NCBI GenBank assembly: GCA_001189345.1
Contig: LFKV01000048.1
Coordinates: 149,593-213,592 of the forward strand
Direction: 5' to 3'
Length of the DNA stretch: 64,000 bases
From: Candidatus Paraburkholderia kirkii
GTDB lineage: Bacteria > Pseudomonadota > Gammaproteobacteria > Burkholderiales > Burkholderiaceae
This document shows, piece by piece, positions 41,787 through 52,207 of this stretch (position 1 is the stretch's first letter; each line of letters starts with the position of its first letter). The position numbers were made by a program, and so were the translations under genes. The notes below the pieces were generated by a model that did not search any database, was not told the DNA's origin, and worked only from the letters and a program-made list of their open reading frames with translations.

Positions 41787-43070
41787 ATGAAAGTTACAAA
41801 CTATCAAGGCGCGACGATCGACCCGTTCGGCAAGAGTCTCGGCATGGTGCCGGGCACGAGCATCCAGATCGAGCGACGCATCGCGTCTGCAATGGAACCT
41901 GCTCGAGGAGGACGTGAGCCTGCCCGCCACCGTACTCTATTCCGACCGCATCGAGCACAACCTGACCTGAAGTGGATGCAGGCGTTCGTCGGCGAGTACG
42001 GCGTGAAGCTCGCTCCGCACGGCAAGACGACCATGGCGCCGCAGCTCTTTCGCCGCCAGCTCGACGCCGGCGCGTGGGGCATCACGCTCGCGACCGCGCA
42101 CCAGGTGCGCGCGGCGTATCGCGGCGGCGTGCATCGCATCCTCATGGCGAACCAGCTCGTCGGCAAACGCAACATGGGCATGATCGCCGAGCTGCTACTG
42201 ATCCGAATTTCGAGTTCTTCTGCCTGGTGGATTCAGCCGACGGCATCGATCAGCTCGGCGAATTCTTCAGCTCGGTGCGCAAGAAGCTGGACGTGCTGAT
42301 CGAGCTCGGCGTGCCGGAGGGACGCACCGGCGTGCGCGACGATGCGCAGCGCGAGGCCGTGCTCGCGGCGATCGCGCGCTGGCCGGGCACCATCGAGCTC
42401 GCGGGCATCGAATTATATGAAGGCGTGCTGCAGGACGAAACGAAAGTCCACGAGTTCTTGCGAAGCGCGGTGGATATCGCGCGCAAGCTGATCGCCGAGG
42501 GGAAGATCGCGCGCAAGCCCGCGATTCTTTCGGGGCGGGATCGGCATGGTACGATGTGGTCGCCGACGAATTCGCCAAGGCCAGCAGCGACGCGATCGAA
42601 GTCATGCTGCGCCCCGGCTGCTATCTGACGCACGACGTCGGCATCTACAAGAAGGCGCAGAACGAAATCTTCGCGCGCAATCCGATCGCGAAGAAGATGG
42701 GACAGGGTTTGAAGCCGACGCTGCAATTGTGGGCGTACGTGCAGTCGATTCCGGAGCCGGATCGCGCGATCATCGGGCTCGGCAAGCGCAACTCCGCGTT
42801 CGACGCGGGCATGCCCGAGCCGGCGAAACACTATCGTCCGGGCAACGAGGCGCCGCGCGACGTCTCGCCCGACGAAGGCTGGGAAATCTTCGGCCTGATG
42901 GATCAGCACGCGTACCTGCGCATCAAGCCGGGCGACGACGTGAAGGTCGGCGACATGATCGCGTTCGACATCTCGCACCCGTGCCTCACGTTCGACAAGT
43001 GGCGTCAGATCCTCGTCGTCGATCCGAAGTATCGCGCGCGTGACCGAAGTGATCGAGACGTTCTTTCTAA
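41787..43070 (+). pseudogene. D-serine/D-threonine-type PLP enzyme (DSD1-like), many frameshifts
   Basis: Alanine-racemase-fold PLP enzyme. Pieces in different frames: MKVTNYQGATIDPFGKSLG; SLPATVLYSDRIEHNLTWMQ-like N-terminal strand; WMQAFVGEYGVKLAPHGKTTMAPQL with the PLP lysine; FCLVDSADGIDQLGEFF; DVVADEFAKASSDAIEVMLRPG; LQLWAYVQSIPEPDRAI and HPCLTFDKWRQILVVDPKY. Shifts are needed near 41890-41945, 42200, 42540 and 43045. The natural end VTEVIETFF has lost its stop through an added T. At least five lesions; clearly dead. Confidence 0.87.
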
Positions 43071-43297
43071 GCCTTGTCCTCGACGGCGGTCGCGACTGCG
43101 GCGTTCGCGGCCGCGACTTCCTGAATGCGTCCCTCGAACATGTGGAGCGCGCTCGACAGGGCCTCGATGGCCTCGTCGGGCAGCGCGGCCATCGTGTCGT
43201 GCAGGAACGCGTTGCGCCGCGGCAGACCTTCCTCGGCAATCGCCCGCCCCTGCGTCGTCAGCGCGACGTTCGATACGATACGGTCCTGTTCATTCAT
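43067..43297 (-). pseudogene. MarR-family regulator with its DNA-binding domain deleted
   Basis: Starts MNEQ at 43297, with its ATG overlapping the EmrB-type stop (ATGA), and passes directly into DRIVSNVALTTQGRAIAEEGLPRRNAFLHDTM, the wing and C-terminal dimerisation helices of a MarR protein. About 80 residues, comprising the winged helix-turn-helix, are missing, in frame. The 76-residue product could at most dimerise. Start coupling to the transporter gene indicates an original emrB-marR operon. Confidence 0.75.
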
Positions 43298-44925
43298 GCT
43301 TTCGCTTCCCCTGATCGTTCGGCGAGGATGATCGGTTCCTGCGGTCCTTTCAAGCGCACCGGCGGCACGCGGCGCGACTGCCACAGCGACAGCACCGCGA
43401 CCACCGCCGCCAGGGCGAGACCGATATGGATCGCGGCGACGAGCGCCTCGCGCGCGGCTTCGAGCAGCATCGCGCCGTCATGGCCCGTGGCCGCCAACTG
43501 CGAAAGCAGCGCCTGCTGTCCGTCGCGGTTGATGAGAATCTGCGGATCGGACAGGTCGCCGGTCCAGCGCATTGCGTGATCCTTTTCCAGCGCCAGATTC
43601 ACGCCGCTCGCGTACAGATGGCTGATGAGCGTGCCGGTGAGCGCAGTGCCGATCATCCCGCCGATCATGCGCAGCGATTGCAGCAGCGCGGTGGCAATGC
43701 CCAGATGCGCGCGCCCGGCCGTCTGCTGCGCGAACACGTTGAGATTCGGCATCACGAAGCCGAGGCCGAGGCCGCCGATCAGCATGATCGCCAGCAGGAT
43801 CGAGCGCGGCATGGTATGCGTGGCGACGACGACACCCAGACACGACACCGCGAGAAACGCGAAGCCGACGTAGAGCATGAGGTTGGCGTTCTTCAGGCGC
43901 GTCACGATGCGACCGTTCACGATGCTGCCGATCGTAATGAACACGACGAGCGGCGTGACCATCATCATGCCCGCGTCCTTCGGCGACATGCCGAAGCCGC
44001 CCTGAAACAGCAGCGGCGCGTAGAACAGCAGCGAGAACATCGTGAAACCGCCGAGAATGGCGAGCGTGAAGAGCGCGGCGAGCGCCTTGTTGCGGAACAT
44101 GTCGACGGGCAGGATCTCATAGTCGCAGCGCGTTTCCCACTTCCACAGGCCGAACACGGCGGCGGCGCTCATCGCCAGCAGCGCGGCGGTTTCGGCGCCG
44201 AGGCCGTGCTTCGGCAGCATTTCGACGAACAGCTGGAGCGCGCCGAGCGCGACCGCTATCAGCGCGGTGCCGGGTCAGTCGAGCCGCATCTTGCCTTCAT
44301 GGGCGACGTGGCGCAGATGCGGCAGAAAACGCCATACGAAAAAGAGCGAAACGACGCCCACCGGCAAATTGACGTAAAACACCGACCGCCAGCCGTAGTA
44401 TTGCGTGAGAAACCCGCCGAGCGTGGGCCCGACCGCGTTGGCGATGCCGAACGCAGAGCTCATCAGCACCTGCCAGCGCAGGCGGACGGCGTTGTCCAGG
44501 AAAAGATCCGCGATGCACGCGAACGCGGTGCCGACGAGCATCCCGCCGCCGATGCCCTGCAACCCGCGCGCGAGCACCAGAAACATCATGCTGTTGGCGA
44601 GCCCGCGCACGGACGCGACGATGAACACGACGATCGACGCGATCACGAACAGCTTGCGGCCGTAGTAATCGCCGAGCCGCCCGAAAATCGGCACAGTGAT
44701 GACGGAAGTCAGCAGATAGGAGGTCGCGACCCAGGCGTAGAGATCGAAGCCCTTGAGCTCGGCGACGATCGTCGGCAGCGCGGTACCGACCACCGTCTGA
44801 TCGAGCGCGACGAGCATCGTGACGAAGGAAATGCCCAGCATCGCCATGAGCGATTCGCGGAAAGGCAGAACCTGTCCGCTCGAGTGATGCGCGGCGGTGT
44901 GAACGGCTATCTTTTGTAAGCGCAA
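43294..44925 (-). pseudogene. DHA2-family drug efflux transporter (EmrB/QacA type), nonsense mutation
   Basis: 14-TM major facilitator. The first part has SFVTMLVALDQTVVGTALPTI (motif D1), FGRLGDYYGRKLF (motif A) and RGLQGIGGGMLVG (motif C). After KMRLD an in-frame TGA (44275-44277) stands where homologues have Trp (LDWxGTAL); the same frame then continues PGTALIAVALGALQLF to the end at 43294. TGG to TGA is one transition. The start is uncertain: a TTG at 44925, or a former ATG now ATA at 44910. A 12-bp palindrome lies directly upstream. Followed by the deleted marR. Confidence 0.87.
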
Positions 44926-44928
44926 TGA

Positions 44929-44940
44929 TTGACTAGTCAA
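44929..44940. promoter_or_regulatory. Palindromic operator upstream of the efflux gene
   Basis: TTGACTAGTCAA is a perfect 12-bp palindrome just before the efflux-pump start and within the divergent spacer toward ecsC. Its size and position suit a MarR-family dimer, whose gene lies at the other end of the operon and has lost its DNA-binding domain. Confidence 0.55.
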
Positions 44941-45018
44941 CAGAAATGGAATCGTAGCACGGCGCCGCGCTCTACAATCTGCGTGACAACTCACCATTTA
45001 CCGGGCAGAAATCATCGC

Positions 45019-45870
45019 ATGGAACCGACGCCGATCATCACCTCGCCGCTCACGTCTGACGATTTCGCGGCTTTGTCCCGCGCGAAAGAATCGCTCGAAA
45101 GCCCGTCCCTGACGATGAAGCTGGCGAGAGTCGTCGGCGCGCGCCCATCGAAAAACTGATAGGACGGATGCCCTCCGCCGCGCAGGAAAAAGTCGACGAG
45201 GCAACGCAACTCGCGCTGAAGAAGTGTCTTCAGGTGGCGCTGCGCACGCTAGGCAAGAGCGCGCCGTCGGATTCGCTGCTCGCGCCGCCGCCCGACAAGC
45301 CGCACAACCTGATGCACAAGCTGGCCGTCGCGACGACCGGCGCGGCGGGCGGCGCATTCGGACTGTTCGCGCTGCCGGTCGAGTTGCCGGTGACCACGAC
45401 GCTGATGTTCCGCTCGATCTGCGACATCGCGCGCAGCGAGGGCGAGGACGTGCATCGCGTCGAAACACAATTGCAATGCATGATGGTGCTCGGCATGGGT
45501 GGCACCAAGGCCAGCGACGACAACGCCGATCTCGGCTACTTCATCGTGCGCGGCGCGCTCGCGCAGTCGGTTTCGCGCGGTGACCAACGAGATTGCCGCG
45601 AAAGGCCTGAGCAGCCATGGATCGACGGCGCTGCTCAAGTTCCTGCAGAACGTCGCGGCGCGCTTCTCGGTGCAGGTCAGCGAACAGGTCGCCGCGAAGT
45701 CGATTCCGGCCATCGGCGCGGTGCTCGGGGCGATGGTCAACACGGTGTTCATCGACCATTTTCAGCAAATGGCGCATGGACACTTCACCGTGCGCAGGCT
45801 CGAGCGCCGCCACGGCCCGGCGGCCGTCGAGCGGGCTTATCAGACCATCGAGGTCATGGGCGGGCGATGA
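45019..45870 (+). pseudogene. EcsC-family protein, two frameshifts
   Basis: Starts MEPTPIITSPLTSDDFAALSRAKESLE at 45019; frame lost near 45143; continues PIEKLIGRMP-type region and KVDEATQLALKKCLQVALRTLG, TTGAAGGAFGLFALPVELPVTTTLMFRSICDIARSEGE and LGMGGTKASDDNADLGYFIVR in a second frame; second loss near 45580; then VTNEIAAKGLSSHGSTALLKFLQNVAARFSV to the end YQTIEVMGGR at 45870. EcsC proteins are membrane-associated with unclear role. The 3' end overlaps the convergent esterase gene. Confidence 0.8.
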
Positions 45871-46783
45871 GGCTCCTGTGACGACGTCGCCGCGACGATG
45901 AAATCCGCCGCGCGAGCGAGTGCGCGGTTCGCCTCGGGCATGAACGGCGCCCAGACCTGGAAGATGTGCGGAACGTTGCGCCATATCTCCAGCTCGACGC
46001 GAACGCCCGCCGAGCGCGTTTTCGCCGCCACGCGCGTCGAATCGTCGAGCAGCAGTTCGGTGTCGCCGACCTGGATCAATAACGGCGGCAGGCCTTCGAA
46101 ATTGCCGAACAAGGGCGAAGCGTAGGGATGCGTCGCGACGGCGTCGCCGAGATACTGAGCGGCCACGCGCGGAAACACCGACGCATGGTACATTGGGTCG
46201 CGGCCCTCGTTGGTTCGCATCGACTCGCCACTGCACGTCAGATCCGTCCACGGCGAAAAGAGCACGGCCGCGGCGGGAAATGGGTCGCCGGCATCGCGCA
46301 GCGCGAGAAGCGTCGCCAGCGCGAGGCCGCCGCCGGCGGAATCGCCGGCCATGACGATCGACTCCGCAGCAACGCCATCGGCGAGCAAGCGGCGGTAGGC
46401 AGCGATGCTATCGTCGAGCGCGGCCGGAAAACGATGCTCGGGCGCGAGCCGGTAGTCGAGAGAGAGAAGACGCCGGCTTTCGCCTTCGCGGCAAGACCGA
46501 AGGTGATCGCCCGATGGCTGCGCGGCGAACAGAAGTAGTAGCCGCCATGAAGATAGAGTACGACGGCTCGCGGCGACGTGTGCGGCATGAGCGATTCGCC
46601 TCGCAGCGGAGCGTCTGCGGCCGCGTCGCGAATGTCGAGCCGCCAGCCTCTCGGCACGCCCGGCAACCACGCCCGGCGGGACGCGTAGATCCGTGCCCGC
46701 CCGACGTCCAGCTCAGGCTTGGCGCTCTCGGGCCGTATGCGCCTGCGCACGGCCCAGCAAGCCAGGGCGCTCTGCCAGCTCAT
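45840..46783 (-). pseudogene. Alpha/beta hydrolase (hormone-sensitive-lipase-like esterase), frameshifted
   Basis: First frame: SWQSALACWAVRRRIRPES and the oxyanion-hole motif AVVLYLHGGYYFCSPRSH. A single shift near 46470 is needed to reach LLSLDYRLAPEHRFPAALDDS, the nucleophile motif VMAGDSAGGGLALAT, the acid residue region LLIQVGDTELLLDDS and the catalytic His in NVPHIFQVWAPFM. The HGG and GDSAGG motifs define family IV esterases. Substrate unknown. Confidence 0.85.
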
Positions 46784-46795
46784 CGCCGAAGCACC

Positions 46796-47239
46796 TCAAT
46801 TGACCGGCATCACCTGACCGCGAATCTCTCCGGTCGGGTTCTCCTGCGTGTGGATGTTGAAGTACCACTGCCCGGTCATGAGATCCGTCACCTGTTGATC
46901 CGTCAGTGTCGCTTGTCCTTTCATCGGGCTCGCGAGCGCATGCTTGTCGACCGGTACTTGCACCTTCGCGTTCTGGCCAACCGGCGCGGGGCCGTGGAAA
47001 TGCGCCATCGTCACGGGGCCCGAGAGTTCCGCGTAGGTCGCGGTCCAGGTGAGGACTTTGGTATCGGTGTCGAAGGTCGCATCGAGAATGCCGTGGCCTT
47101 TGCTAACGTGCGGCGGAACTTCGCTCGAGGGCTGGAGACTGGCTTTGAGCGCGACGGTATCGGCAAGGGCGGCGCCCGAGGCGACCAGCGAGAGAATCAA
47201 TCCTGCGGCCCAGCGATAGTACGGCCTGCGTGTCGCGAT
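46796..47239 (-). pseudogene. CHRD-domain exported protein, separated from its start codon by IS3
   Basis: Reads ATRRPYYRWAAGLILSLVASGAALA (signal peptide), then the CHRD domain: LKASLQPSSEVPPHVSKGHGILDATFD, LTWTATYAELSGPVTMAHFHGPAP and WYFNIHTQENPTGEIRGQV. The IS3 element at 47240-48598 is inserted after the start codon. The missing ATG, the next 4 bases and a ribosome site (AAGGAG) lie on the far side at 48599-48618. Removing the IS and one CGAT copy restores ATG ATC GCG ACA CGC AGG. The coding body is undamaged, so the insertion is probably recent. Confidence 0.9.
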
Positions 47240-47293
47240 TGAAGTTGACCCGCGAAAACGGACACTTCTTCTTTTTGAAGAGGAGGTGCCGAA

Positions 47294-47608
47294 ATGGGCA
47301 AGACTCGTACACCGTACCCGGCGGAGTTTCGGGCGCATATGGTGGAACTGGTCAAGGCCGGGCGTACACCACGGGAGCTCGCGCGCGAGTTCGAACCGAC
47401 GGCGCAGACCATCGTCAACTGGTGCGCGCAGGCTGAGCGTGATGCTGGCGTACGGCATGACGGGGTGACCACGGCTGAACGGCAGGAACTGACGCGTCTG
47501 CGCCGTGAGAATCGCCAATTAAAAATGGAGCGCGACATTCTCTCGCAGGCTGCGGCCTGGTTCGCGAGAGAGACGGGAGCCGTGCCACCGAAGGGTACGG
47601 ATTCGTGA
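47294..47608 (+). CDS. IS3-family OrfA (helix-turn-helix protein)
   Basis: 104 residues: RTPYPAEFRAHMVELVKAG and TPRELAREFEPTAQTIVNW make the HTH of IS3-type OrfA; ELTRLRRENRQLKMERDIL is the leucine zipper. GTGA overlap couples it to orfB at 47605. Intact. Confidence 0.9.
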   Translation: MGKTRTPYPAEFRAHMVELVKAGRTPRELAREFEPTAQTIVNWCAQAERDAGVRHDGVTTAERQELTRLRRENRQLKMERDILSQAAAWFARETGAVPPKGTDS

Positions 47609-48536
47609 AAGCGAACCGGGCCCGCTGGCCCATTGCTAAGATGGCACGGCTGCTCGGGGTCTCGACGAGCGGCTTTTACGCATGGCTGGTACGCGAGCCA
47701 TCGCAGCAAGCATGCAGCGATGCGCTGCTGCTCGCACGCATCCGTACGCTGCATGCGAGCTCGCGCGGGACGTATTCACGCGCAGCTCGCACGCGAAGGC
47801 ATGCACGTGGGACGCAAGCGGGTGGCGCGACTCATGCGTATGGCAGGGTTGTGTGGGGCCAGCCGACGGCGCTGGCCACGTACCACGCGGCAACGTGCGG
47901 GGGCGCGGCGAGCACCCGACCTGGTACGTCGGCACTTCAGCGCTGAGGCGATGAACGTGCTTGTGGGTTGCAGATGCCACCCACATCCCGACTGATGAGG
48001 GGTTTCTGTATTTGGCCGTAGTGCTTGACGTGTTCAGCCGGCGCATCGTGGGCTGGGCGATGTCCAACCATCTGTACACGGAACTCATGCTGCGAGCGCT
48101 GGACATGGCATTGCAGCAGCGCCACCACGAGGGGGTGATTCTACATTCGGACCAAGGCTGTCAGTACACGTCTATTGCCTTCGGTCGACGTTGTCGCGAG
48201 GCCGGCGTGCAACCATCAATGGGGACAGCCGGCGACGCCTATGACAACGCGATGTGTGAGTCGTTCTTCGGCACGCTCGAGGCCGAGCTGCTATCGCGCG
48301 AACACCTCGCCACTCACGAACAGGCGCGTCAACGAGTGTTCTCATTCCTGGAGGGCTGGTACAACGTACGCCGCCTGCACAGCAGCATCGGGTATTGCTC
48401 GCCGCTCGAATTCGAAAACCTGCACGCGCCACATCAACCGTCATCGCAGCGCGGGTTGCCCACCGCCGGACAGCGTCATGGTCGAGAGAAAGCGACCCGC
48501 CGCCCGGCCGTGGACAACCCGCGAATCAACCCTTAA
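47605..48536 (+). pseudogene. IS3-family OrfB transposase, two frameshifts
   Basis: Starts VKANRARWPIAKMARLLGVSTSGFYAWL. The frame shifts near 47768, continuing as RIHAQLAREGMHVGRKRVARLMRMAGLCG, and again near 47950, continuing as MWVADATHIPTDEGFLYLAVVLD (first Asp), VILHSDQGCQYTS (second Asp) and MCESFFGTLEAELL (Glu) with the normal end. All DDE residues survive but in separate frames, so this copy should not move unaided. Confidence 0.88.
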
Positions 48537-48598
48537 AGGAGGCTAGACCAAACCAAATGGCTGACTACGAATCTGTCCGTCAAACCGGGGCAACCTCA

Positions 48599-48618
48599 CG
48601 ATCATGCGTGCTCTCCTT
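48599..48618 (-). promoter_or_regulatory. Orphaned start codon and ribosome site of the CHRD gene
   Basis: On the minus strand: AAGGAG (48613-48618), spacer GCACGC, ATG (48605-48603), then ATCG, which is the CGAT target duplication. It now reads into the IS3 element instead of the CHRD gene. Confidence 0.85.
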
Positions 48619-48726
48619 GAAAAAGCCGAGACGCTCGCGGGTTGATTCTGTTGAACGTCGGCCGTAGCGTCATGGTAGGGCATTTCGGGTACGCACCGCA
48701 TGTTGCCTTCAGACGCGAGCCAATGC

Positions 48727-48760
48727 AAAAGGGCACCTTGAGGTGCCCTGGTGCCCTTTT
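48727..48760. terminator. Strong bidirectional terminator downstream of the porin
   Basis: AAAAGGGCACC (48727-48737) and GGTGCCCTTTT (48750-48760) are exact reverse complements; an inner GGGCACC-TTGA-GGTGCCC hairpin competes. A/T runs flank the stem on both strands. It suits the minus-strand porin gene ending at 48794. Confidence 0.8.
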
Positions 48761-48793
48761 GCTACTGCCTGCGGCTTACGCCACGGTCTTCTA

Positions 48794-49985
48794 TCAGAAG
48801 CGGTGACGGATACCCGTGTTTACGAGAACCTGACGGCTGCTCGAGGGCGGTCCGAACGCGCCGTTGCTGTTTGCAATGGCCGCCAGCGGGGTGAAATTAT
48901 CGTTACCGCCGCTGCCGATCTGCGCCACGGTTTCGATATGGAAATCCGTGCGCTTGGACAGAGCGTAGTCAGCCTGCAGACCGAACTGATGCCACTTGAG
49001 CGTGCTGGACGTCAGGCCGAAGTCGCTGATCTTGCCGGTGGTATAGGTGTACGCCGCTCCGAGCGCCAGAGCCGGCGTCAGGAAATAGCGACCATTGACT
49101 TCATAGTTGTTGAACACGTTCGAGTAGTCGCCACGGCGACCATTGTCGAAGCGCGTCGAGTCCACACCGCGCCGAAGACCATGGCGTCGTACGCGTAACT
49201 GGCGCCGGCACCGAACGTACGCTGACGGAGGGAACCGTCGACGTCAACCAGGCCCAGCATCGCCGGGGCTGCATCGCCGATGACAGCGCTACTGCCGTTG
49301 GTCTGCGAGTTCACGCCGTTGGCCTGCATATATGCAGCGCCGATCTTCAACGGACCATTCGTGTAGCCCGCACCGAAGCTGTAAGCACGGTTGCCCGCAA
49401 ACGCGCCGGCCTTGTTGGAGAAGCCATACAGACCGCTGAACGAGAAGCCGGAGAAATTGGCGCTCTGGTACTTGATCGAGTTGTGGCGATGCTGAAGTTG
49501 CTGTTCAGGTTGTCGTTGGCAGCGACGTGGCCGAAATACGTGCCACCCCAGGTACCGGCAGCGCTCAGCGGCCCGAGGTAGTCAACGACGCCGTTGTACT
49601 GACGACCCAGCGTGACGGTGCCGTACTCGGACGACATACCAACGTACGCCTGACGACCGAACATCGTACCGTCTTCGTTGGACTTACCGTTGTTCAGGCT
49701 GAATCCGCTCTCCAACACGAAGATCGCCTTCATGCCGCCGCCGAGATCTTCGGATCCGCGCAGCCCCTAGCGGCTCTCTTGCAGATTGCCGCTGGTCAGG
49801 CCGCGAAAGCTCGCCTTCCGGTTGCCGTTGTTCGGATTGTCGTTGATGACATTGTTCACGAACGTCATGCCTGTGTCGACAACGCCATACAAGGTGACGC
49901 TGCTTTGCGCGCTTGCAGCGGTTGCGAACGATGCAGCCAGTGCTGCCACTGCTGCCACTGCTGCTCCGATGAGATTCTTTTTCAT
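48794..49985 (-). pseudogene. Gram-negative porin (OmpC/Burkholderia type), nonsense plus frameshifts
   Basis: Signal peptide MKKNLIGAAVAAVAALAASFATAASA, then QSSVTLYGVVDTGMTFVNN and the family block GLTSGNLQESR. There TAG (49767-49769) replaces the Trp of SRWGLRGSEDLGGG, which continues in frame. The loop region FGRQAYVGMSSEYGTVTLGRQYN follows. The frame is lost near 49478 and again near 49165; GAGASYAYDAMVFGA and QVLVNTGIRHRF with the terminal Phe remain. TGG to TAG is one transition. Loss of a major porin would change outer-membrane permeability. Confidence 0.9.
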
Positions 49986-50422
49986 GCGTGTTCCTATGGG
50001 TAAGTCTTGAGACTCGACGGGTTGCGTCAGGCTGAGTGTTTGTCGAGTTGATTTGCTGCTTCACTCGCTTGGCTATGCACCGATAGTCGGCAGAGCAAAG
50101 TTTATTGCCCGACTTTTTGGGGACGCAGAAAAAGAAAAACACAAAGGCCTTTTCGAACAATTCAAAAAATCCAATTTCAATATGAGTAAACGTTTAGGCC
50201 ACGCGGACTTACCTATCGTTTCGCTCAACGCTGGCACGAACGCTGACACGCATCAGTTGCATACATGCGACAGTTGCCGTATTGAGACAGGGTTCGTTGA
50301 CCAGACCGATCCGATTCCGATACAAGCGCCTGCCCGTTAAGATCGTGCACGCGAGACGCCCTTCTTGCTCTCGAATCGCATCATTACAGCGCTCAAAGAT
50401 CGCTTCCCGAACTGCTCTCTTC
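49986..50422. other. Divergent intergenic region between porin and LysR pseudogenes
   Basis: 437 bp, more AT-rich than its surroundings (especially 50095-50190, A-rich and T-rich tracts). It would contain the porin promoter and the lysR promoter. No gene and no clear operator was recognised. Confidence 0.35.
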
Positions 50423-51437
50423 ATGAATCAACTCCAGGCGATGCGCGTCTTTCTCAAGTTGGCGGAAACCGAATCATTCGGCCGCGCCGCCGCGGCGCTC
50501 GATCTCTCCAATGCCGTGATTACGCGCTACGTCTCCCTGCTCGAAACGCATCTCAACACTCGCCTGCTGAATCGGACGACGCGCAGCGTATCGCTGACCG
50601 AAGCGGGTCGCTCTTATGCCGAGGGCTGCCGCGCAGTCATCGAGCAGATCGGAACAATCGAAGCGTCAGTAGCGAACAGTTCCATAGACCCGTCAGGCAC
50701 GCTCAAGATCGTGGCGTCAGCGTCGTTCTCGCTGTTCGGGCTCACGCCGATGCTGTGCGAATTTCGCGGCCGGTATCCGAACGTGAAGTTGCGTCTTACC
50801 TTGCTGCATCGCCCGGTCGATCTCGTCGCGGAAGGCTTCGACGTCGGAATCGTCGTGCCTCATCTGCTGAACAGCGGCATGCTGATCAATCGCCCGTTGT
50901 TGAAAGTCGGCGCGGCGCTCGTCGCATCGCGGGAGTATTTGTCGCAGCGCGGTACGCCCCTTCATCCGGCCGCGCTCGTCGCTCATGAATTTCTCGCGCC
51001 GTCCGCGGAAATTCACGGATCGACGTGGTCCTTCATCGGACCGTCAGGCGTGGTGGAAAGCGTCGTGCTGGATCCCGCGTACACGGTCAACAGTTCGCAC
51101 ATGCTGCGGCAGGCAGCCGTGTCCGGAATAGGCATTGCCGTGCTGCCCGAGACCTATGTGAGACATTCAGGCGGGGACGCTGGTTCGGCTGTTGCCGGGC
51201 TACACGCTCAAGGACGTGGACAAGGAAGTGTCGATCGTCTACCCGGGAAGGCGGCACGTTTCTGCCAAGACACGTTCCTTCGTGGATTTCGCGCTGGATT
51301 ATTTCGAGACCGCGAGCCTTTCAATGAGCACGCCGGAGCAACCCCGGAATGGGGCGGAACGCCGGCCAAGCCGTAACAGGCACGACGCTCGATGCGTGGC
51401 CTGCCAGAATCAGATGAGCGTTGCACCTTGCGAGTGA
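50423..51437 (+). pseudogene. LysR-family regulator, frameshifted near its C-terminus
   Basis: Start MNQLQAMRVFLKLAETESFGRAA at 50423, with the HTH (LDLSNAVITRYVSLLETHL) and the substrate domain (GTLKIVASASFSLFGLTPML, LVAEGFDVGIVVPHLLNS, AVSGIGIAVLPETYVR). A one-base loss near 51165-51185 moves the last strands (LLPGYTLKDVDKEVSIVYPGRRHVS, FVDFALDYF) into another frame. Resembles AaeR/DsdC-like LTTRs in general layout; target unknown. Divergent from the porin. Confidence 0.82.
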
Positions 51438-52150
51438 ATGCGCTCGACAAGCTGCTCGCATCGCGCGGCTGGCGCGAGCCCCTCTTGCTGGCGCGTTTCG
51501 TGCGCGGCCGTATGCAAGTCGCGGCGAAAGGCCTCGAGCGCATCCAGCAGCGGCCGATGCTGCAACACACTGGCGGCACCGATAACGCGATGATGCCAGT
51601 CGCGCACGCAGATCATCGACCGTGCCGCGATCGAGCAATCGCCGAAGCGGGACGAGATCCTCGCGGAACGACGAGACGAACGCATCCAGCAGCGCCTTCA
51701 CGGCCGCCTCGTTACCCCACAGTTGCGCCATGGCGGTCAGATCGAGTTCGTCATCGTCCCGGGATGGCGGGACGGCATCGGGCGGCGACCGGGCATCGAC
51801 TTCGGTTGCCGAACGCTCCGATACCCGCCAGCGATTCAGATGTTCGCGCAAGGTTGCAAGCCTGGTGGGCTTGACCAGACAGTCGTCCATGCCGGCTTCG
51901 CGGCACCGGCGCAACTCGTCGGGCACGGTACTGGCCGTGATGCCAAGAATCGGCAGATGCCGCGACGTTCCGGACTCTTCGGCTCGCACTCGGCGCGCGA
52001 GCTCGTAGCCCGTCATGTTCGGCATGTGGCAGTCGGTGATCAGGAAGCCGTATCGCGTATTCGCCAGCGCGGAGAGCGCCTCGGCGCCGTCGTGCACGAC
52101 GGCGCAGGCTGGGCCGTCTCCCGCAAAAGCCGGACATGCGGTGACGCTTA
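51410..52150 (-). pseudogene. Remnant of a hybrid sensor kinase: receiver plus Hpt domain
   Basis: No start. Reading from about 52150: a receiver domain (VVHDGAEALSALANTRYGF, phosphoacceptor Asp in ITDCHMPNMTGYELARRV, GITASTV, DCLVKPTRLATLREHL), a linker rich in Asp/Pro, then an Hpt domain (AMAQLWGNEAAVKALLDAFVSSFREDL). After a frameshift near 51600 come the phosphoacceptor-type helix HHRVIGAASVLQHRPLLDALEAFRRDLH and the end at 51410. The kinase and sensor parts are gone; an IS630 copy lies about 60 bp upstream. The order REC-Hpt is that of BvgS-type hybrid kinases. Confidence 0.8.
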
Positions 52151-52207
52151 AATTTTGAGGTAGTCTTCTGCCTATGTTTTAAGCCTAGTCACAACGTGGA
52201 ACCTCTA

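Larger units (their letters stand above)
47240..48598 (+). mobile_element. IS3-family element with 4-bp target duplication
   Basis: 1359 bp. Ends read inward TGAAGTTGACCCG (left) and TGAGGTTGCCCCGG (right), with further similarity at GGACA a few bases in. CGAT flanks both sides (47236-47239 and 48599-48602) as a target-site duplication. Contains orfA and a frameshifted orfB. Confidence 0.92.
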
